NCBI RefSeq assembly: GCF_024169315.1
Contig: NZ_JALJWR010000001.1
Location: forward strand, 1,757,501-1,821,500
Direction of reading: 5' to 3'
DNA length: 64,000 nucleotides
DNA from: Pseudomonas migulae
GTDB lineage: Bacteria > Pseudomonadota > Gammaproteobacteria > Pseudomonadales > Pseudomonadaceae
The notes under the pieces: generated by a model
Told to the model about the DNA's origin: nothing
The model's database searches: none
What the model saw: only the letters and a program-made list of their open reading frames with translations
Position numbers and translations under genes: made by a program
Shown here: positions 1 through 8,545 of the stretch, one piece after another
Layout: each line of letters opens with the position of its first letter
Position numbering within the stretch: the first letter of the stretch is position 1

Positions 1-1
1 A

Positions 2-202
2 ACAAGGGAAAGCTCGTCGGGCAGAAAGCCCCTGCGAGTCAGAGATATCTGGGCCATCCGGATCAGACTCCACGCGGAAAAGACACGTGATCTGGCACGC
101 TTCAACCTGTCAATCGACGGATGCAAGGACTCAATTTTCCACCGACTCCATCAGTTTCGTGCAGAAGTCGACCCTCTTGAGGCTCCTTTTGACACAAGCT
201 GA
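2..202 (+). pseudogene. C-terminally decayed tyrosine recombinase (phage integrase) remnant
   Basis: The frame open from base 2 to the TGA at 200-202 contains RKPLRVRDIWAIRIRLH followed by RDLARFNLSID. This matches the start of small site-specific integrases of the type that read LKPKDVWAIRVRLQ and RDLALFNLAIDSKLRGCDL. After that point the family pattern is lost (GCKDSIFHR instead of SKLRGCDLV) and the frame ends early, so the catalytic Arg/His/Tyr region is missing. The 5' end lies outside the window. It suggests that the accessory segment to the right was part of, or inserted next to, an integrase-bearing element. The family assignment is from memory of the N-terminal pattern only. Confidence 0.5.
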
Positions 203-287
203 ATCCAAGGCTCACTGCGATAGTCGACCCAATTGACAAAATAAGCGGTAGTGTGTTTGGTCCTCTAGATAAGTATTGGAGACTGTA

Positions 288-731
288 ATGAAGTTTGAAA
301 AATCACAGACAGCAGTCGACCACCTGACTCCCGAGCAACACCGGATTACCCAGGAGGCAGGCACCGAAAGGCCCTTCACGGGCGAGCACAACGACAACAA
401 GGAGCCTGGCATCTACGTCGACATAGTGTCGGGAGAGCCACTGTTCGCTTCGACGGACAAGTTCGATTCGGGTACTGGCTGGCCCAGCTTCACCAAGCCG
501 ATCGTTTCGGAAAACGTGAACGAAGTGCGGGACAGCGCACACGGCATGGTCCGGACGGAAGTCAGGTCGGTACACGCCGACAGCCATCTCGGCCATGTGT
601 TCCCCGACGGTCCTTCCGACCGCGGCGGTCTGCGCTACTGCATCAACTCAGCGTCCCTTCGCTTCATCCCGCGCGACAAAATGGAGGCCGAGGGATACGG
701 CGAATATCTCGATCAGGTAGAGGAGGCTTGA
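288..731 (+). CDS. msrB: Peptide-methionine (R)-S-oxide reductase MsrB
   Basis: This enzyme reduces the R epimer of methionine sulfoxide in proteins. Family motifs are present in order: SGTGWPSF (61-68), [13 protein letters not shown] (97-109) and RYCINSASL (116-124), which carries the catalytic Cys118. The paired CxxC zinc-binding motifs of many MsrBs are absent, and the recycling cysteine usually found in SGCGWPSF is Thr63, so this is a zinc-free, single-cysteine form. ATG at 288 is chosen because GGAG at 278-281 lies six bases upstream; a TTG at 276 is in frame. msrA follows after one base, so the pair is co-transcribed and covers both sulfoxide epimers. Confidence 0.93.
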   Translation: MKFEKSQTAVDHLTPEQHRITQEAGTERPFTGEHNDNKEPGIYVDIVSGEPLFASTDKFDSGTGWPSFTKPIVSENVNEVRDSAHGMVRTEVRSVHADSHLGHVFPDGPSDRGGLRYCINSASLRFIPRDKMEAEGYGEYLDQVEEA

Positions 732-732
732 C

Positions 733-1245
733 ATGCATCAGCGCGCTGTTCTCGCAGGCGGATGTTTCTGGGGTATGCAGGACCTAATCCGCAAGCAGCC
801 CGGCATTGTCTCGACTCGTGTCGGTTACACTGACGGCGATGTTCCGAACGCCACTTATCGCAATCACGGCACGCATGCCGAGGGGATCGAGATCGTCTTC
901 GACCCGGCGGTGACGAGCTACCGAAATATTCTGGAATACTTCTTCCAGATCCACGATCCGACGACGAAGAACCGCCAAGGCAATGATCGTGGGCTCTCCT
1001 ATAGGTCGGGCATCTATTACGTCGACGAGGAGCAGAAGCAAGTCGCCGAAGATACGATCGCCGATTTAAATGCCTCTGGGCTGTGGGATGGCAAAGTTGT
1101 CACCGAGGTAGAGCCTGTCAGCGATTTCTGGGAGGCCGAACCGGAGCACCAGGATTATCTGGAGAAGCGTCCCGGCGGCTATACCTGTCACTTCCCCCGT
1201 CCCGGCTGGGTGCTTCCGAAGCGCCAAAACGCTGGCGATGCGTAG
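733..1245 (+). CDS. msrA: Peptide-methionine (S)-S-oxide reductase MsrA
   Basis: This enzyme reduces the S epimer of methionine sulfoxide. The signature GCFWG lies at residues 10-14 with catalytic Cys11, followed by GYTDGD, the YFFQIHDPT block and a C-terminal [12 protein letters not shown] segment whose cysteine could act in recycling. At 170 residues it is a normal length for a short MsrA. It starts one base after the msrB stop, which implies translational coupling. Together the two enzymes repair methionines oxidised by peroxide or hypochlorite, in keeping with the oxidant-defence genes that follow. Confidence 0.95.
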   Translation: MHQRAVLAGGCFWGMQDLIRKQPGIVSTRVGYTDGDVPNATYRNHGTHAEGIEIVFDPAVTSYRNILEYFFQIHDPTTKNRQGNDRGLSYRSGIYYVDEEQKQVAEDTIADLNASGLWDGKVVTEVEPVSDFWEAEPEHQDYLEKRPGGYTCHFPRPGWVLPKRQNAGDA

Positions 1246-1412
1246 CCCGCAGGCGGCGCTGTCGCGGACTAGGTTTCATGGACGTAACCCCTGCGCAGGT
1301 CCGGTTTGCAACCTTCGTGGCCGCGTCGTCCAACGATGCGGTCATCGAACCCAGCCTTGATGAGGTGGGTCATGCCCGTCCGCCGCCGTCGCAGCACAAG
1401 GATCGCAGAATC

Positions 1413-2117
1413 ATGCCAGACCTCTCATCCTTTCCAATCACGCAGCGCTGGCCGGCCTCTCATCCCGACCGCCTGCAACTGTACGCCGCGCCTACGCCCA
1501 ATGGCGTCAAGGTCTCGATCATGCTGGAGGAGACTGGCCTGGCGTACGAGCCCCACCTGATCGACATTTCGAACAACGAGTCGAAGGACGCGGCGTTCGT
1601 CTCGTTAAACCCGAACGGCCGCATACCGGCGATCATCGATCCGGCGGGCCCGGACGGCAACCCCATTGCCATCTGGGAATCCGGTGCGATCCTCCTCTAC
1701 CTGGCCGAAAAGACGGGCCAGCTCATTCCGAGTTCGCCCGCCCTACGTTACGAAACCCTGACTTGGGTGTTCTTCCAGGTGTCGGCAATTGGGCCGATCT
1801 TCGGTCAACTTGGCTTTTTCCTACGATGGGGCGGTAACGACTATGAAGACAAGCGACCTCGGCAGCGCTTTACCGATGAAGCCAAGCGTCTCCTGGGAGT
1901 CCTGGATCGCCAGCTGGAAGGCCGCGACTGGATCGTCGACGATTATTCGATTGCCGACATCGCGACGCTCGGCTGGGTGAATGCGCTGGGTGAGTCGTAT
2001 GCTGCTGGCGACATCCTTGGCCTCAGTAACTATTCGAACATCCAGGCATGGCTCGGACGTGGGCTGGCTCGACCGGCAGTACAGCGTGGCCTGCACTTCC
2101 CTGCGAGGCCGGCATGA
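1413..2117 (+). CDS. Glutathione S-transferase family protein
   Basis: This 234-residue protein has a thioredoxin-fold N-terminal half (LQLYAAPTPNGVKVSIMLEE, 21-40; NPNGRIPAIID around 66-76; ESGAILLYLAEK, 89-100) and a helical C-terminal half, the layout of cytosolic glutathione transferases of the YghU/nu-like group. The frame is open from 1083, overlapping msrA, but ATG at 1413 is preferred because AAGGA lies upstream and the family starts at this point. Its TGA overlaps the ATG of the next gene by four bases. Likely role: glutathione-dependent detoxification or disulfide reduction; the substrate is unknown. Confidence 0.85.
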   Translation: MPDLSSFPITQRWPASHPDRLQLYAAPTPNGVKVSIMLEETGLAYEPHLIDISNNESKDAAFVSLNPNGRIPAIIDPAGPDGNPIAIWESGAILLYLAEKTGQLIPSSPALRYETLTWVFFQVSAIGPIFGQLGFFLRWGGNDYEDKRPRQRFTDEAKRLLGVLDRQLEGRDWIVDDYSIADIATLGWVNALGESYAAGDILGLSNYSNIQAWLGRGLARPAVQRGLHFPARPA

Positions 2118-3082
2118 GCATCATCGCCGCCTACTATTACGACGAAGGCAGGCGAATCCGGGAAGTTTCGCTCGATGAGCACGTCCAGATGGACAAGGGT
2201 CGCTCGAGCTTCTGCTGGATCGCGCTTAGCGAGCCCTCCGCCAATGAACTTCATGCGCTCCAAGCGACCTATCACCTTCATCCGCTGGCAATCGATAACG
2301 CGATGCATCCGCTGTGCCCGCCCAAGCTCGAAGTCTACAACGATGAGCTATACATCGTCGCTCAGACCGCCGAGCTGGTCGGTGAGCAGATCAAGTATGG
2401 CAAGATGGCGATCTTCACCGGTCACAATCATATCGTCAGCGTACGGCACGGCAACGCCGGAGCGCTAGGTAAACTTCGGGAGCAACTCGAGGCTTCACCG
2501 GCGCTCTTCGGAAAGGGTGTCGACTATGTGCTGCACGCGATCTTGCACCGCATCGTCGACCAGTATTTGCCCATCTTCGAAATGATCGAGGATGACGTCC
2601 TGGCAATGGAGAGACGGTCGTTAGACGACTTTCTCGGACGAGAAGAAGTCGCCCACATCTTCGGCCTGAGATGCGAGCTCACGCGCTTCCAACGTACGCT
2701 CGGAGCTATGGCCGAACTGGTCAGAAAGCTCGTCCGTAGGAATTTTCCCTGCATCAGCGCCGAAGTGAGTCCGTACTTCAACGATGTCGCGGATCACGTC
2801 GATCGCGTGCAGTCCATGGTCAACGGCCTCCTTCAGATCCTGTCCACGGTCTTTGAGGCAAGCAGCCTTCTGGAAGCGCAAAGGACGGGTGTGATCACCC
2901 GCCAGCTGGCGGCTTGGGCGGCAATACTGGCAGTCCCGACGGCGATCGCTGGAATATACGGCATGAACTTCAAGCACATGCCGGAGCTGGACACGGCCTA
3001 CGGATACTTAGTCGTGCTCGGAGTGATAGCGATATCCTGCCTTTTCCTGTTTGTGCGCTTCAAGAAGGCTAAGTGGCTGTGA
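2114..3082 (+). CDS. CorA-family divalent cation transporter
   Basis: The protein has 322 residues: a long cytoplasmic N-terminal domain, a coiled stalk region (about 150-260), then two C-terminal membrane helices. The family signature YGMNF lies at residues 282-286 at the end of the first helix. CorA proteins carry Mg2+, Co2+ or Ni2+ across the inner membrane; this branch sometimes moves Zn2+, so the ion is not fixed. The start ATG overlaps the gst stop (ATGA), so the two are translationally coupled. The tail FKKAKWL is typical of the positively charged CorA C terminus. Confidence 0.9.
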   Translation: MSIIAAYYYDEGRRIREVSLDEHVQMDKGRSSFCWIALSEPSANELHALQATYHLHPLAIDNAMHPLCPPKLEVYNDELYIVAQTAELVGEQIKYGKMAIFTGHNHIVSVRHGNAGALGKLREQLEASPALFGKGVDYVLHAILHRIVDQYLPIFEMIEDDVLAMERRSLDDFLGREEVAHIFGLRCELTRFQRTLGAMAELVRKLVRRNFPCISAEVSPYFNDVADHVDRVQSMVNGLLQILSTVFEASSLLEAQRTGVITRQLAAWAAILAVPTAIAGIYGMNFKHMPELDTAYGYLVVLGVIAISCLFLFVRFKKAKWL

Positions 3083-3314
3083 ATACGGCACATCGCAGAG
3101 CCTTATACGGGAGCTTGTCCAATCCAACTCAAGAGGCGAAAACGCCTCCACCCTCTACGCGATCACTGATCCGGCGACCGAGCATAAGGGCCTGTTGATC
3201 GACGTGTTCGATGAAATCTGTTACCGCGACCCCGTTCAAGGGTCGGGACCTCAATGTAGAAGAAGTTGACTAACGCGCATTCGCGTCATCCGATCAAGCA
3301 AGCTGGAGACATTT

Positions 3315-4328
3315 ATGAAAGCCATTGGTTACAAGGTTCCGGGCCCCATCGCCGAGGATGCCGCGCTGGTCGACATCGATCTGCCCCGGCCTGTCGCTGC
3401 AGGATACGATATCCTGGTTGAGGTAAAGGCCGTCTCGGTCAACCCGGTCGACTACAAGGTCCGCAACAGCACGCCGCCGGCCAATGGCGATTGGAAGGTG
3501 CTGGGATGGGATGCCGCCGGGGTCGTGCGCGAGGTCGGCCCCGACGTCACGCAGTTCGAGTTAGGCGACGAGGTCTATTATGCCGGATCAATCACGCGGC
3601 CCGGTACCAATGCGGAGTTCCATCTCGTCGACGCCCGGATTGTCGGTCACAAACCTGCGTCGCTCTCCTGGGCGGAAGCGGCGGCGCTGCCGCTGACGAC
3701 GTTGACGGCCTGGGAGGCGATGTTCGTCCGCCTGGACGTGGCGAAGCCCGTCCCCGGTGCGGCGGAGGCGATCCTCATCATCGGTGGCGCGGGCGGGGTT
3801 GGGTCGATCGCCGTCCAGATCGCACGACAGCGCACGGACCTCACCGTCATTGCCACCGCCTCTCGACCGGAAACCCAAGAGTGGGTAAGAGGGCTTGGAG
3901 CTCACCACGTCATCGACCATTCTCGTCCACTCTCGCCACAGATCGCCGAGCTCGGCATCGGTGCTCCCGCTTTCGTCTTTTCGACCACGCATACCGAGCA
4001 ACATGTCGCCGACATCGCCGAACTGATCGCCCCACAAGGACGGTTCGTACTGATCGACGATCCCAAGGCATTCGATATCATGGTGTTCAAGCGCAAGGCG
4101 GTGTCGATCCACCACGAGCTGATGTTCACGCGGTCGATCTACGGCACACCCGACATGAATGAGCAGGGCGAGATCCTGGATGCGATGGCAGTGCTGATTG
4201 ACGACGGCAAAATCCGCACGACGCTGACCCAGCGACTGTCGCCGATCAATGCCGCCAATCTGAAGACCGTGCATGCACTGATCGAAAGTGGCGCGGCAAA
4301 AGGCAAGATCGTCCTCGAAGGCTTCTAA
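3315..4328 (+). CDS. Zinc-independent alcohol dehydrogenase / NADPH:quinone reductase family
   Basis: A medium-chain dehydrogenase/reductase of 337 residues. The GroES-like N-terminal domain begins MKAIGYK and includes VSVNPVDYKVR (41-50); the Rossmann domain carries the nucleotide motif GGAGGVGS (157-164). The catalytic-zinc ligand pattern (Cys and GHE) is absent, which places it with the quinone-reductase-like members that use NADPH. A purine-rich CTGGAGAC precedes the ATG. It follows corA after about 230 bases, a gap with no gene I recognise. Substrate unknown; quinone or enone detoxification would fit the surroundings. Confidence 0.85.
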   Translation: MKAIGYKVPGPIAEDAALVDIDLPRPVAAGYDILVEVKAVSVNPVDYKVRNSTPPANGDWKVLGWDAAGVVREVGPDVTQFELGDEVYYAGSITRPGTNAEFHLVDARIVGHKPASLSWAEAAALPLTTLTAWEAMFVRLDVAKPVPGAAEAILIIGGAGGVGSIAVQIARQRTDLTVIATASRPETQEWVRGLGAHHVIDHSRPLSPQIAELGIGAPAFVFSTTHTEQHVADIAELIAPQGRFVLIDDPKAFDIMVFKRKAVSIHHELMFTRSIYGTPDMNEQGEILDAMAVLIDDGKIRTTLTQRLSPINAANLKTVHALIESGAAKGKIVLEGF

Positions 4329-4400
4329 CGACCGCGATCGCCAAACATCTTGTCCAACCTCAAGAAGCCGGACGGATCACGCCCCGGCGAAGAGAGTCCC

Positions 4401-4832
4401 ATGACCAAATCTATTGCCACCGCTTCGATCAACCGCGAAACCGCAGTCGCCCTCATCGACGCGGCGATCGCCGCGGCCCGTGCAATCGGCATCCCGGCTG
4501 CCGTCGCCGTCGTCGACGCCACCGGTAACCTGCGCGCGTTCGAGCGCACCGACGATGCGCCGTTCCTTACCGTCGATGTTGCCATCGACAAGGCTTGGAG
4601 TTCCGCCTCGTTTGGGTTCCCGACCCATGTCTGGAACGACTATGTGACCAACGATCCAAAAGTGGCGCCGCTGGCCTATCGCCCCCGGATGGTCGCTGTC
4701 GGCGGCGGCTATCCGATTCTGGAGGATGGGAAGTTGATCGGCGGGATAGGCATCTCCGGAGGCACCTATCAGCAGGATCAGGATGCGTGTGTCGAGGCAC
4801 TCAGGAAAATCGGTTTCCAGCTGCCAGTCTAA
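4401..4832 (+). CDS. GlcG/HbpS family protein (heme-binding-like fold)
   Basis: A 143-residue protein matching the GlcG/HbpS (DUF336) family. It shows TAVALIDAAIAAARAIGIP, then AVAVVDATGNLRAFERTDDAP, the DVAIDKAWSSASFG block, and a glycine-rich end (VGGGYPILEDGKLIGGIGISG). The family includes the octameric heme-binding sensor HbpS of Streptomyces, but many members have no known activity. ATG at 4401 is preferred to the upstream start at 4350 because the family begins here. It has no signal peptide. It sits in the same direction between the dehydrogenase and the DUF1330 gene. Confidence 0.85.
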   Translation: MTKSIATASINRETAVALIDAAIAAARAIGIPAAVAVVDATGNLRAFERTDDAPFLTVDVAIDKAWSSASFGFPTHVWNDYVTNDPKVAPLAYRPRMVAVGGGYPILEDGKLIGGIGISGGTYQQDQDACVEALRKIGFQLPV

Positions 4833-4892
4833 CGACTGTCAGGCCATCGCCGGTGGTAATGGCCGGCAGATTCCAACCTTATGAGAGGTCTA

Positions 4893-5186
4893 ATGATGGA
4901 AGCGTTCGTCGTCTTTACGCGGGAAGAAACCACCGATCCGCATGCACTCGCAACCTATTCTGCAGGCGTCGGCCCATCGTTCGATGGTCACGACGTAACC
5001 TTTCTCGCCGCTTATGGCGCGATCCAGCATTTGGAGGGGTCGCCCGTCGAAGGGGCCGTAATCTTGCGTTTCCCGACGATGCAGGCCGCTCGTGATTGGT
5101 ATGATAGCCCCGCCTACCAAACTATCGCTGCTCATCGCTTTGCCGGTTCCCGCTACCGCGCCTTTATCGTCGAGGGGCAGCGGTGA
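4893..5186 (+). CDS. DUF1330 domain protein
   Basis: A 97-residue protein with the ferredoxin-like DUF1330 pattern: an N-terminal strand EAFVVFTREETTDP, a middle FDGHDVTFLAAYGAIQHLEG, then VEGAVILRFPTMQAARDWYDSPAYQTI, which is the family signature. Function unknown; members are small dimeric proteins related in fold to antibiotic-biosynthesis monooxygenases. GAGAGG at 4882-4888 selects the ATG at 4893 over the earlier ATG at 4881. It is the last gene of the plus-strand run before the IS66 remnant. Confidence 0.85.
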   Translation: MMEAFVVFTREETTDPHALATYSAGVGPSFDGHDVTFLAAYGAIQHLEGSPVEGAVILRFPTMQAARDWYDSPAYQTIAAHRFAGSRYRAFIVEGQR

Positions 5187-5321
5187 CACCGACAGAAGCA
5201 CGGCAGCGCTGACCACGAGGTATCGGTATGCGAACTCGCATCCCGGGGACTTGTTGGGGGACCAAGGCAGTGGCGTTAAGGGCTCATATCGCCGATCGGA
5301 TCAGAGCATTGCTCGGCGAGA

Positions 5322-5531
5322 ATGGGCTCTCTGTTGACGAGCTGGCAGAGCGGCGACGCCAGCGGCAAACGGGCAGCAGCAATCATGAGCTTGATCCAGT
5401 CGGCGCGCATGAATGGGCATGATCCGTATGCCTATCTCAAAGATGTGCTGACGCGGCTGCCGACGCAGCGGGCGAGTGAAATTGTCGAGCTGCTGCCGCA
5501 CAGATGGGGCCCTTACAACTATGCAAGGTGA
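5322..5531 (+). mobile_element. IS66-family transposase C-terminal remnant
   Basis: The reading frame gives GKRAAAIMSLIQSARMNG then HDPYAYLKDVLTRLP and ends ELLPHRW. That is the C-terminal signature of IS66 transposases (TnpC). Nothing of the catalytic DDE core is left upstream. It marks the left edge of the AT-richer accessory segment. A second remnant from the same family, in the same orientation, lies at 27.2 kb. Confidence 0.8.
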
Positions 5532-5543
5532 ATTAAAAAACCG

Positions 5544-6698
5544 CTATCCCCGCAAAGGCCTGAAGAATGCTCTGACCTCCTCGGCCAGGATCTGAGGTTG
5601 CTCCAGCGCTGCGAAATGACCTCCATGGGCGGCATGTTCCCAGCGATGCACGTCGAATACACGTGCGACCCAACTACGCGGAGGCATAGGCAGCTCTTTA
5701 GGAAATAGTGTTACGCCTAATGGCGGGGCGACCCGCTCCCCTGGCTTGAACGTTAGTGGGTTTTGCCGATTTTCCTTATATAGCCGCAAGCTTGCCTGCA
5801 CATTCCCGCTAAACCAGTACAGGGCAATATCGGTTAGAAGCGTGTCGAACGACAATACCTGTTCTAGATCGTCGGGATGATCAACCCACGCATGAAACTT
5901 TTCGACTATCCACGCTGCTAGCCCAAGTGGCGAGTCCGCCAGTGCGAAAGCAAGTGTCTGAGGCTTCGTGCTCTGCAACGCAGCGTAGGCCCCTTCAGTG
6001 GCTGCAAAGTGGCTGCTCCGACCCAGGAAATCCTGTTCTTTCTCGCTCAAAGCATCTTGGCCGGCACCTAGAGGCGGCCGATAGCTACCTGGAATGTAAT
6101 TGAGATGAGCGCCGATAATTTGGGGCTGGTGATCACGGGCGAGCCACATTGAAACTCCAGCGCCGATATCCCCTCCTTGGGCGCCAAAACGGCCATACCC
6201 CAGCTGCCCCATGAGCGCTTTCCAGAGGGCCGCAATCTGTCTTGAGCTAATCCCGGCCTGGGTCGGTGCAGGCGAGCAGCCGTAGCCTGGAAGAGACGGC
6301 ACCACCACATCAAATGCGTCAGCAGCATCGCCACCGTGTGCAGCAGGGTCAGTGAGTAGCGGGAGCAACTGTTCCATTTCCAGGAATGAACCTGGCCAGC
6401 CGTGGGTGATAACCAGAGGCATGGGTTTGTGCCCCTTCCCGCGCTGGTGCAGGAAATGAATGGCCTGGCCATTGACCTCAGTCATGAACTGCGGCAACTG
6501 ATTGATCCGCCGCTCTTGATCTCGCCAATCAAAGTGGTTGCACCAATGTTCAAGGAGACGCTGAAGAAAAGCCGAATTGGTACCATCCTCCCAGCTGTCT
6601 GGCTTTAAGGCGTCGGGTAACCGTGAATTGCGTAGCCGCTGATGAAGGTCGCTCAGCTGAGCATCGGTGACGGCCAAGGTAAAAGGGCGGATGGGCAT
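5544..6698 (-). CDS. Epoxide hydrolase (alpha/beta hydrolase with EHN domain)
   Basis: A 384-residue protein. The N-terminal EHN domain (about 1-110) is followed by an alpha/beta hydrolase fold with the HGWPGS oxyanion motif (99-104), nucleophile Asp177 in GGDIGA and His361 in HGGHFAALE. These are the catalytic elements of microsomal-type epoxide hydrolases, which open epoxides to diols through an ester intermediate. There is no signal peptide, so it is cytoplasmic. A GGGA purine run precedes the ATG. Its 3' end lies 12 bases from the IS66 remnant. The natural substrate cannot be told. Confidence 0.9.
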   Translation of the reverse strand: MPIRPFTLAVTDAQLSDLHQRLRNSRLPDALKPDSWEDGTNSAFLQRLLEHWCNHFDWRDQERRINQLPQFMTEVNGQAIHFLHQRGKGHKPMPLVITHGWPGSFLEMEQLLPLLTDPAAHGGDAADAFDVVVPSLPGYGCSPAPTQAGISSRQIAALWKALMGQLGYGRFGAQGGDIGAGVSMWLARDHQPQIIGAHLNYIPGSYRPPLGAGQDALSEKEQDFLGRSSHFAATEGAYAALQSTKPQTLAFALADSPLGLAAWIVEKFHAWVDHPDDLEQVLSFDTLLTDIALYWFSGNVQASLRLYKENRQNPLTFKPGERVAPPLGVTLFPKELPMPPRSWVARVFDVHRWEHAAHGGHFAALEQPQILAEEVRAFFRPLRG

Positions 6699-6707
6699 GA
6701 CAATTCC

Positions 6708-6905
6708 CTATGAGGATAAACACGCTAGATTATGGCGCTGCTTTATGAGGCGCCCTGCATAGAGCGTTTCAGTCGCGATGATTTGAAACGCAGCCATGTC
6801 CCGAGATCGAGGCGCCGTGAGTATCGGCAGCGTATAGATGCCGCCCGCAATGCCTATAGCGAGCATCAGGAGATGGGTGGCAATCAGGATGAGCCAACGT
6901 CGCAA
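6708..6905 (-). pseudogene. Truncated membrane-anchored protein (possible DM13-domain remnant)
   Basis: A 65-residue frame starting with TTG three bases after the stop of the thioredoxin-like gene. It opens with a signal-anchor (MRRWLILIATHLLMLAIGIAGGIY) and continues LPILTAPRSRD. This resembles the start of DM13-domain membrane proteins, but the frame ends at residue 65 before any DM13 domain. I read it as a deletion remnant that lost its C-terminal part at the junction with the epoxide hydrolase gene. The family link rests on the N-terminal segment only; a genuine small membrane protein is also possible. Confidence 0.35.
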
Positions 6906-6908
6906 CGG

Positions 6909-7379
6909 TTATGCTTGCTCAAGTTCCTTCACGAGCCGGTCTGCGTCGAGATGGAAGTCCGAGAAAAGGATGCGGCCGCCAGCGTCGATAACCGTAAACC
7001 ACGGAGTTCCTCGTGTACGGTAGTCTTCCATGAAGGTTGGAAAATTCGAGCCGGTCGGTTGCTCGTCGTGACCGAAAGCGACAGGAAGCTCATACTTGAG
7101 CTGGTTCTCGCGCAACTTCTCGAAGGTGTTCTCATGCGCTCCTTCGAAGACGGTCTGGATCACTGCGAACCCCACGCCCTTGGAGCTCAATGCGCCATGC
7201 AACTTTTGTAGCGTCGGAAATCCATGCAAATGGCAGCCGCGGCACCAATGCTGGAACGCAAACAAGATTTTCGGGCCGGTCCCGATATCTGACAGTTTTA
7301 ACGGCGCGATACTTCCTCCATCTTTGCCAATCCATTTTTGCAGCCGCAGCTCAGGCGCTTGTCGTTCGGTCGCGTTCAT
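6909..7379 (-). CDS. Thioredoxin-like (TlpA/AhpC-TSA) protein with CRGC motif
   Basis: A 156-residue protein with a thioredoxin fold: FAFQHWCRGC with the redox pair Cys46-x-x-Cys49, a middle FAVIQTVFEG and the cis-proline region RTRGTPWFTVID. It has no signal peptide, so it probably works in the cytoplasm. ATG at 7379 is selected by GGAG just upstream; an in-frame TTG lies at 7391. The WCRGC site is unusual compared with WCGPC of thioredoxin. It is transcribed with the truncated membrane protein and epoxide hydrolase genes. The role is inferred as thiol-disulfide exchange or peroxide reduction. Confidence 0.8.
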   Translation of the reverse strand: MNATERQAPELRLQKWIGKDGGSIAPLKLSDIGTGPKILFAFQHWCRGCHLHGFPTLQKLHGALSSKGVGFAVIQTVFEGAHENTFEKLRENQLKYELPVAFGHDEQPTGSNFPTFMEDYRTRGTPWFTVIDAGGRILFSDFHLDADRLVKELEQA

Positions 7380-7657
7380 CTGATTCTCCAACCCCGATAC
7401 AGAAGCCTATTGAATGGTCGCGCGTCGCGACGGTGCGCGAACTTCCGACCTTGTTTGCACCCTTTATCCTGAAGCCAGGATAGATCGCTCTCCACGGCGA
7501 GCCCTTCATCGCGAATTGCACCGCTCAAGACGATCTGCACTGAAGTCAATACTTTCTGATGCCAATTGATTAAAGACACCGGCCACAATGAGCTCATCCC
7601 CAACGCATACAACGTTCGGCAGCCAACACGTTCTCACTCATTACTGGAAGCTCAGAC

Positions 7658-8176
7658 ATGAAAACCATAAGCATTGAAAACTCGAAGTCCAGCGTACAAA
7701 CCCACTCAACGCTTGGAACCAAAACCATGGGGTTAGGCATCTACGGCTCCTACTTAGCTCTCGCTGTTATTTACTTCTGGTTCGGCGGCATGAAGTTTAC
7801 CCACTACGAGGCCGAGGGCCTGGTTCCACTGGTAAGCAACAGCCCGTTTTTGGGTTGGGTGTATGGCATTTTTTCGGTCGACATCTTCTCCAGCCTGCTC
7901 GGCATGCTAGAGATTTCGATCGGCGTTCTGATCGCAGGCCGTTTGCTGTCACCAAAACTATCCATGGTTGGAGGCGCTCTGTCTGCAGGCCTGTTTTTCA
8001 CGACCCTTAGCTTTATGTTCTCCACTCCGGGCGTCATTGAGCCCAGCTTAGGATTTCCAGGGATTTCCGTTGCGCCAGGTCAATTTCTGCTTAAAGACTT
8101 AGGGTTGCTTGCTGCTTCGGTATTTGTGGCAGGTCATTCGCTGGTTGAACTGGAAAAACGTAAAGTTAATGCATAA
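7658..8176 (+). CDS. DUF417 (YkgB/RclC-type) inner membrane protein, copy 1
   Basis: A 172-residue integral membrane protein with four hydrophobic segments (about 27-47, 67-88, 95-117, 139-158). The family pattern IYFWFGGMKFTHYEAEGL lies in the first part and PSLGFPGISVAPGQFLLKDLGLL in the last. DUF417 includes E. coli RclC (YkgB), part of the reactive-chlorine-resistance operon controlled by RclR; its biochemical role is unknown. A paralogue with the same signatures lies at 21612-22142. A broken AraC gene of the RclR type lies immediately downstream on the other strand, so an rclR-rclC pair once stood here too. Confidence 0.85.
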   Translation: MKTISIENSKSSVQTHSTLGTKTMGLGIYGSYLALAVIYFWFGGMKFTHYEAEGLVPLVSNSPFLGWVYGIFSVDIFSSLLGMLEISIGVLIAGRLLSPKLSMVGGALSAGLFFTTLSFMFSTPGVIEPSLGFPGISVAPGQFLLKDLGLLAASVFVAGHSLVELEKRKVNA

Positions 8177-8207
8177 GTTCTCTTCAATGGCTTAAGGCAG
8201 TAATGCC

Positions 8208-8545
8208 TTAGGCCTTCTTCCCGTCAGTTTTCCCCGCCAGATCTTTCAGCCAGTCACGAGGGCTCAACCCCGTCTTGCGTCTAAATGCGCGAGACAGCGC
8301 CGAAGGACTTTCGTAGCCGACTTGGGCTGCAATCAGCGTAATCGAGCGCCCTTCTCGCATCAGCTTCTGAGCCAGGCTAACTCGCCAACTCAATAAATAT
8401 CAGCAGGTGTCTGTCCGATGACACTCTTGAAATGCACGGCATACGCAGCGCGCGACATATTTGATTCACTGGCCAACTCTGCTATCGACCAGGCACGTTC
8501 TGGGGAGTTGTGCAGCTTGCCCGCGATCAGATATCCGGACGGTCG
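8208..8545 (-). pseudogene. AraC-family regulator remnant (RclR-like C-terminal domain, frameshifted)
   Basis: Two frames together encode a tandem helix-turn-helix AraC domain. The first reads SPERAWSIAELASESNMSRAA and stops at TPADIY. The second resumes SWRVSLAQKLM and ends in QVGYESPSALSRAFRRKTG. One extra base in the AT-rich stretch near 8390 causes the break. The N-terminal cupin sensor domain is missing, because the 5' end runs into the 3' end of ccmI at 8527. The HTH pattern resembles that of the intact RclR-like gene at 19836. It is almost certainly non-functional. Confidence 0.75.

Noticed and set aside
233..261. TTGACA as a possible -35 box before msrB
   Set aside because: No -10-like hexamer lies at 16-19 bases, so a promoter call is not supported.
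3083..3314. Coding signal in the corA to dehydrogenase gap
   Set aside because: The frame with ITDPATEHKGLLIDVFDE is short, lacks a start and has no family I recognise.
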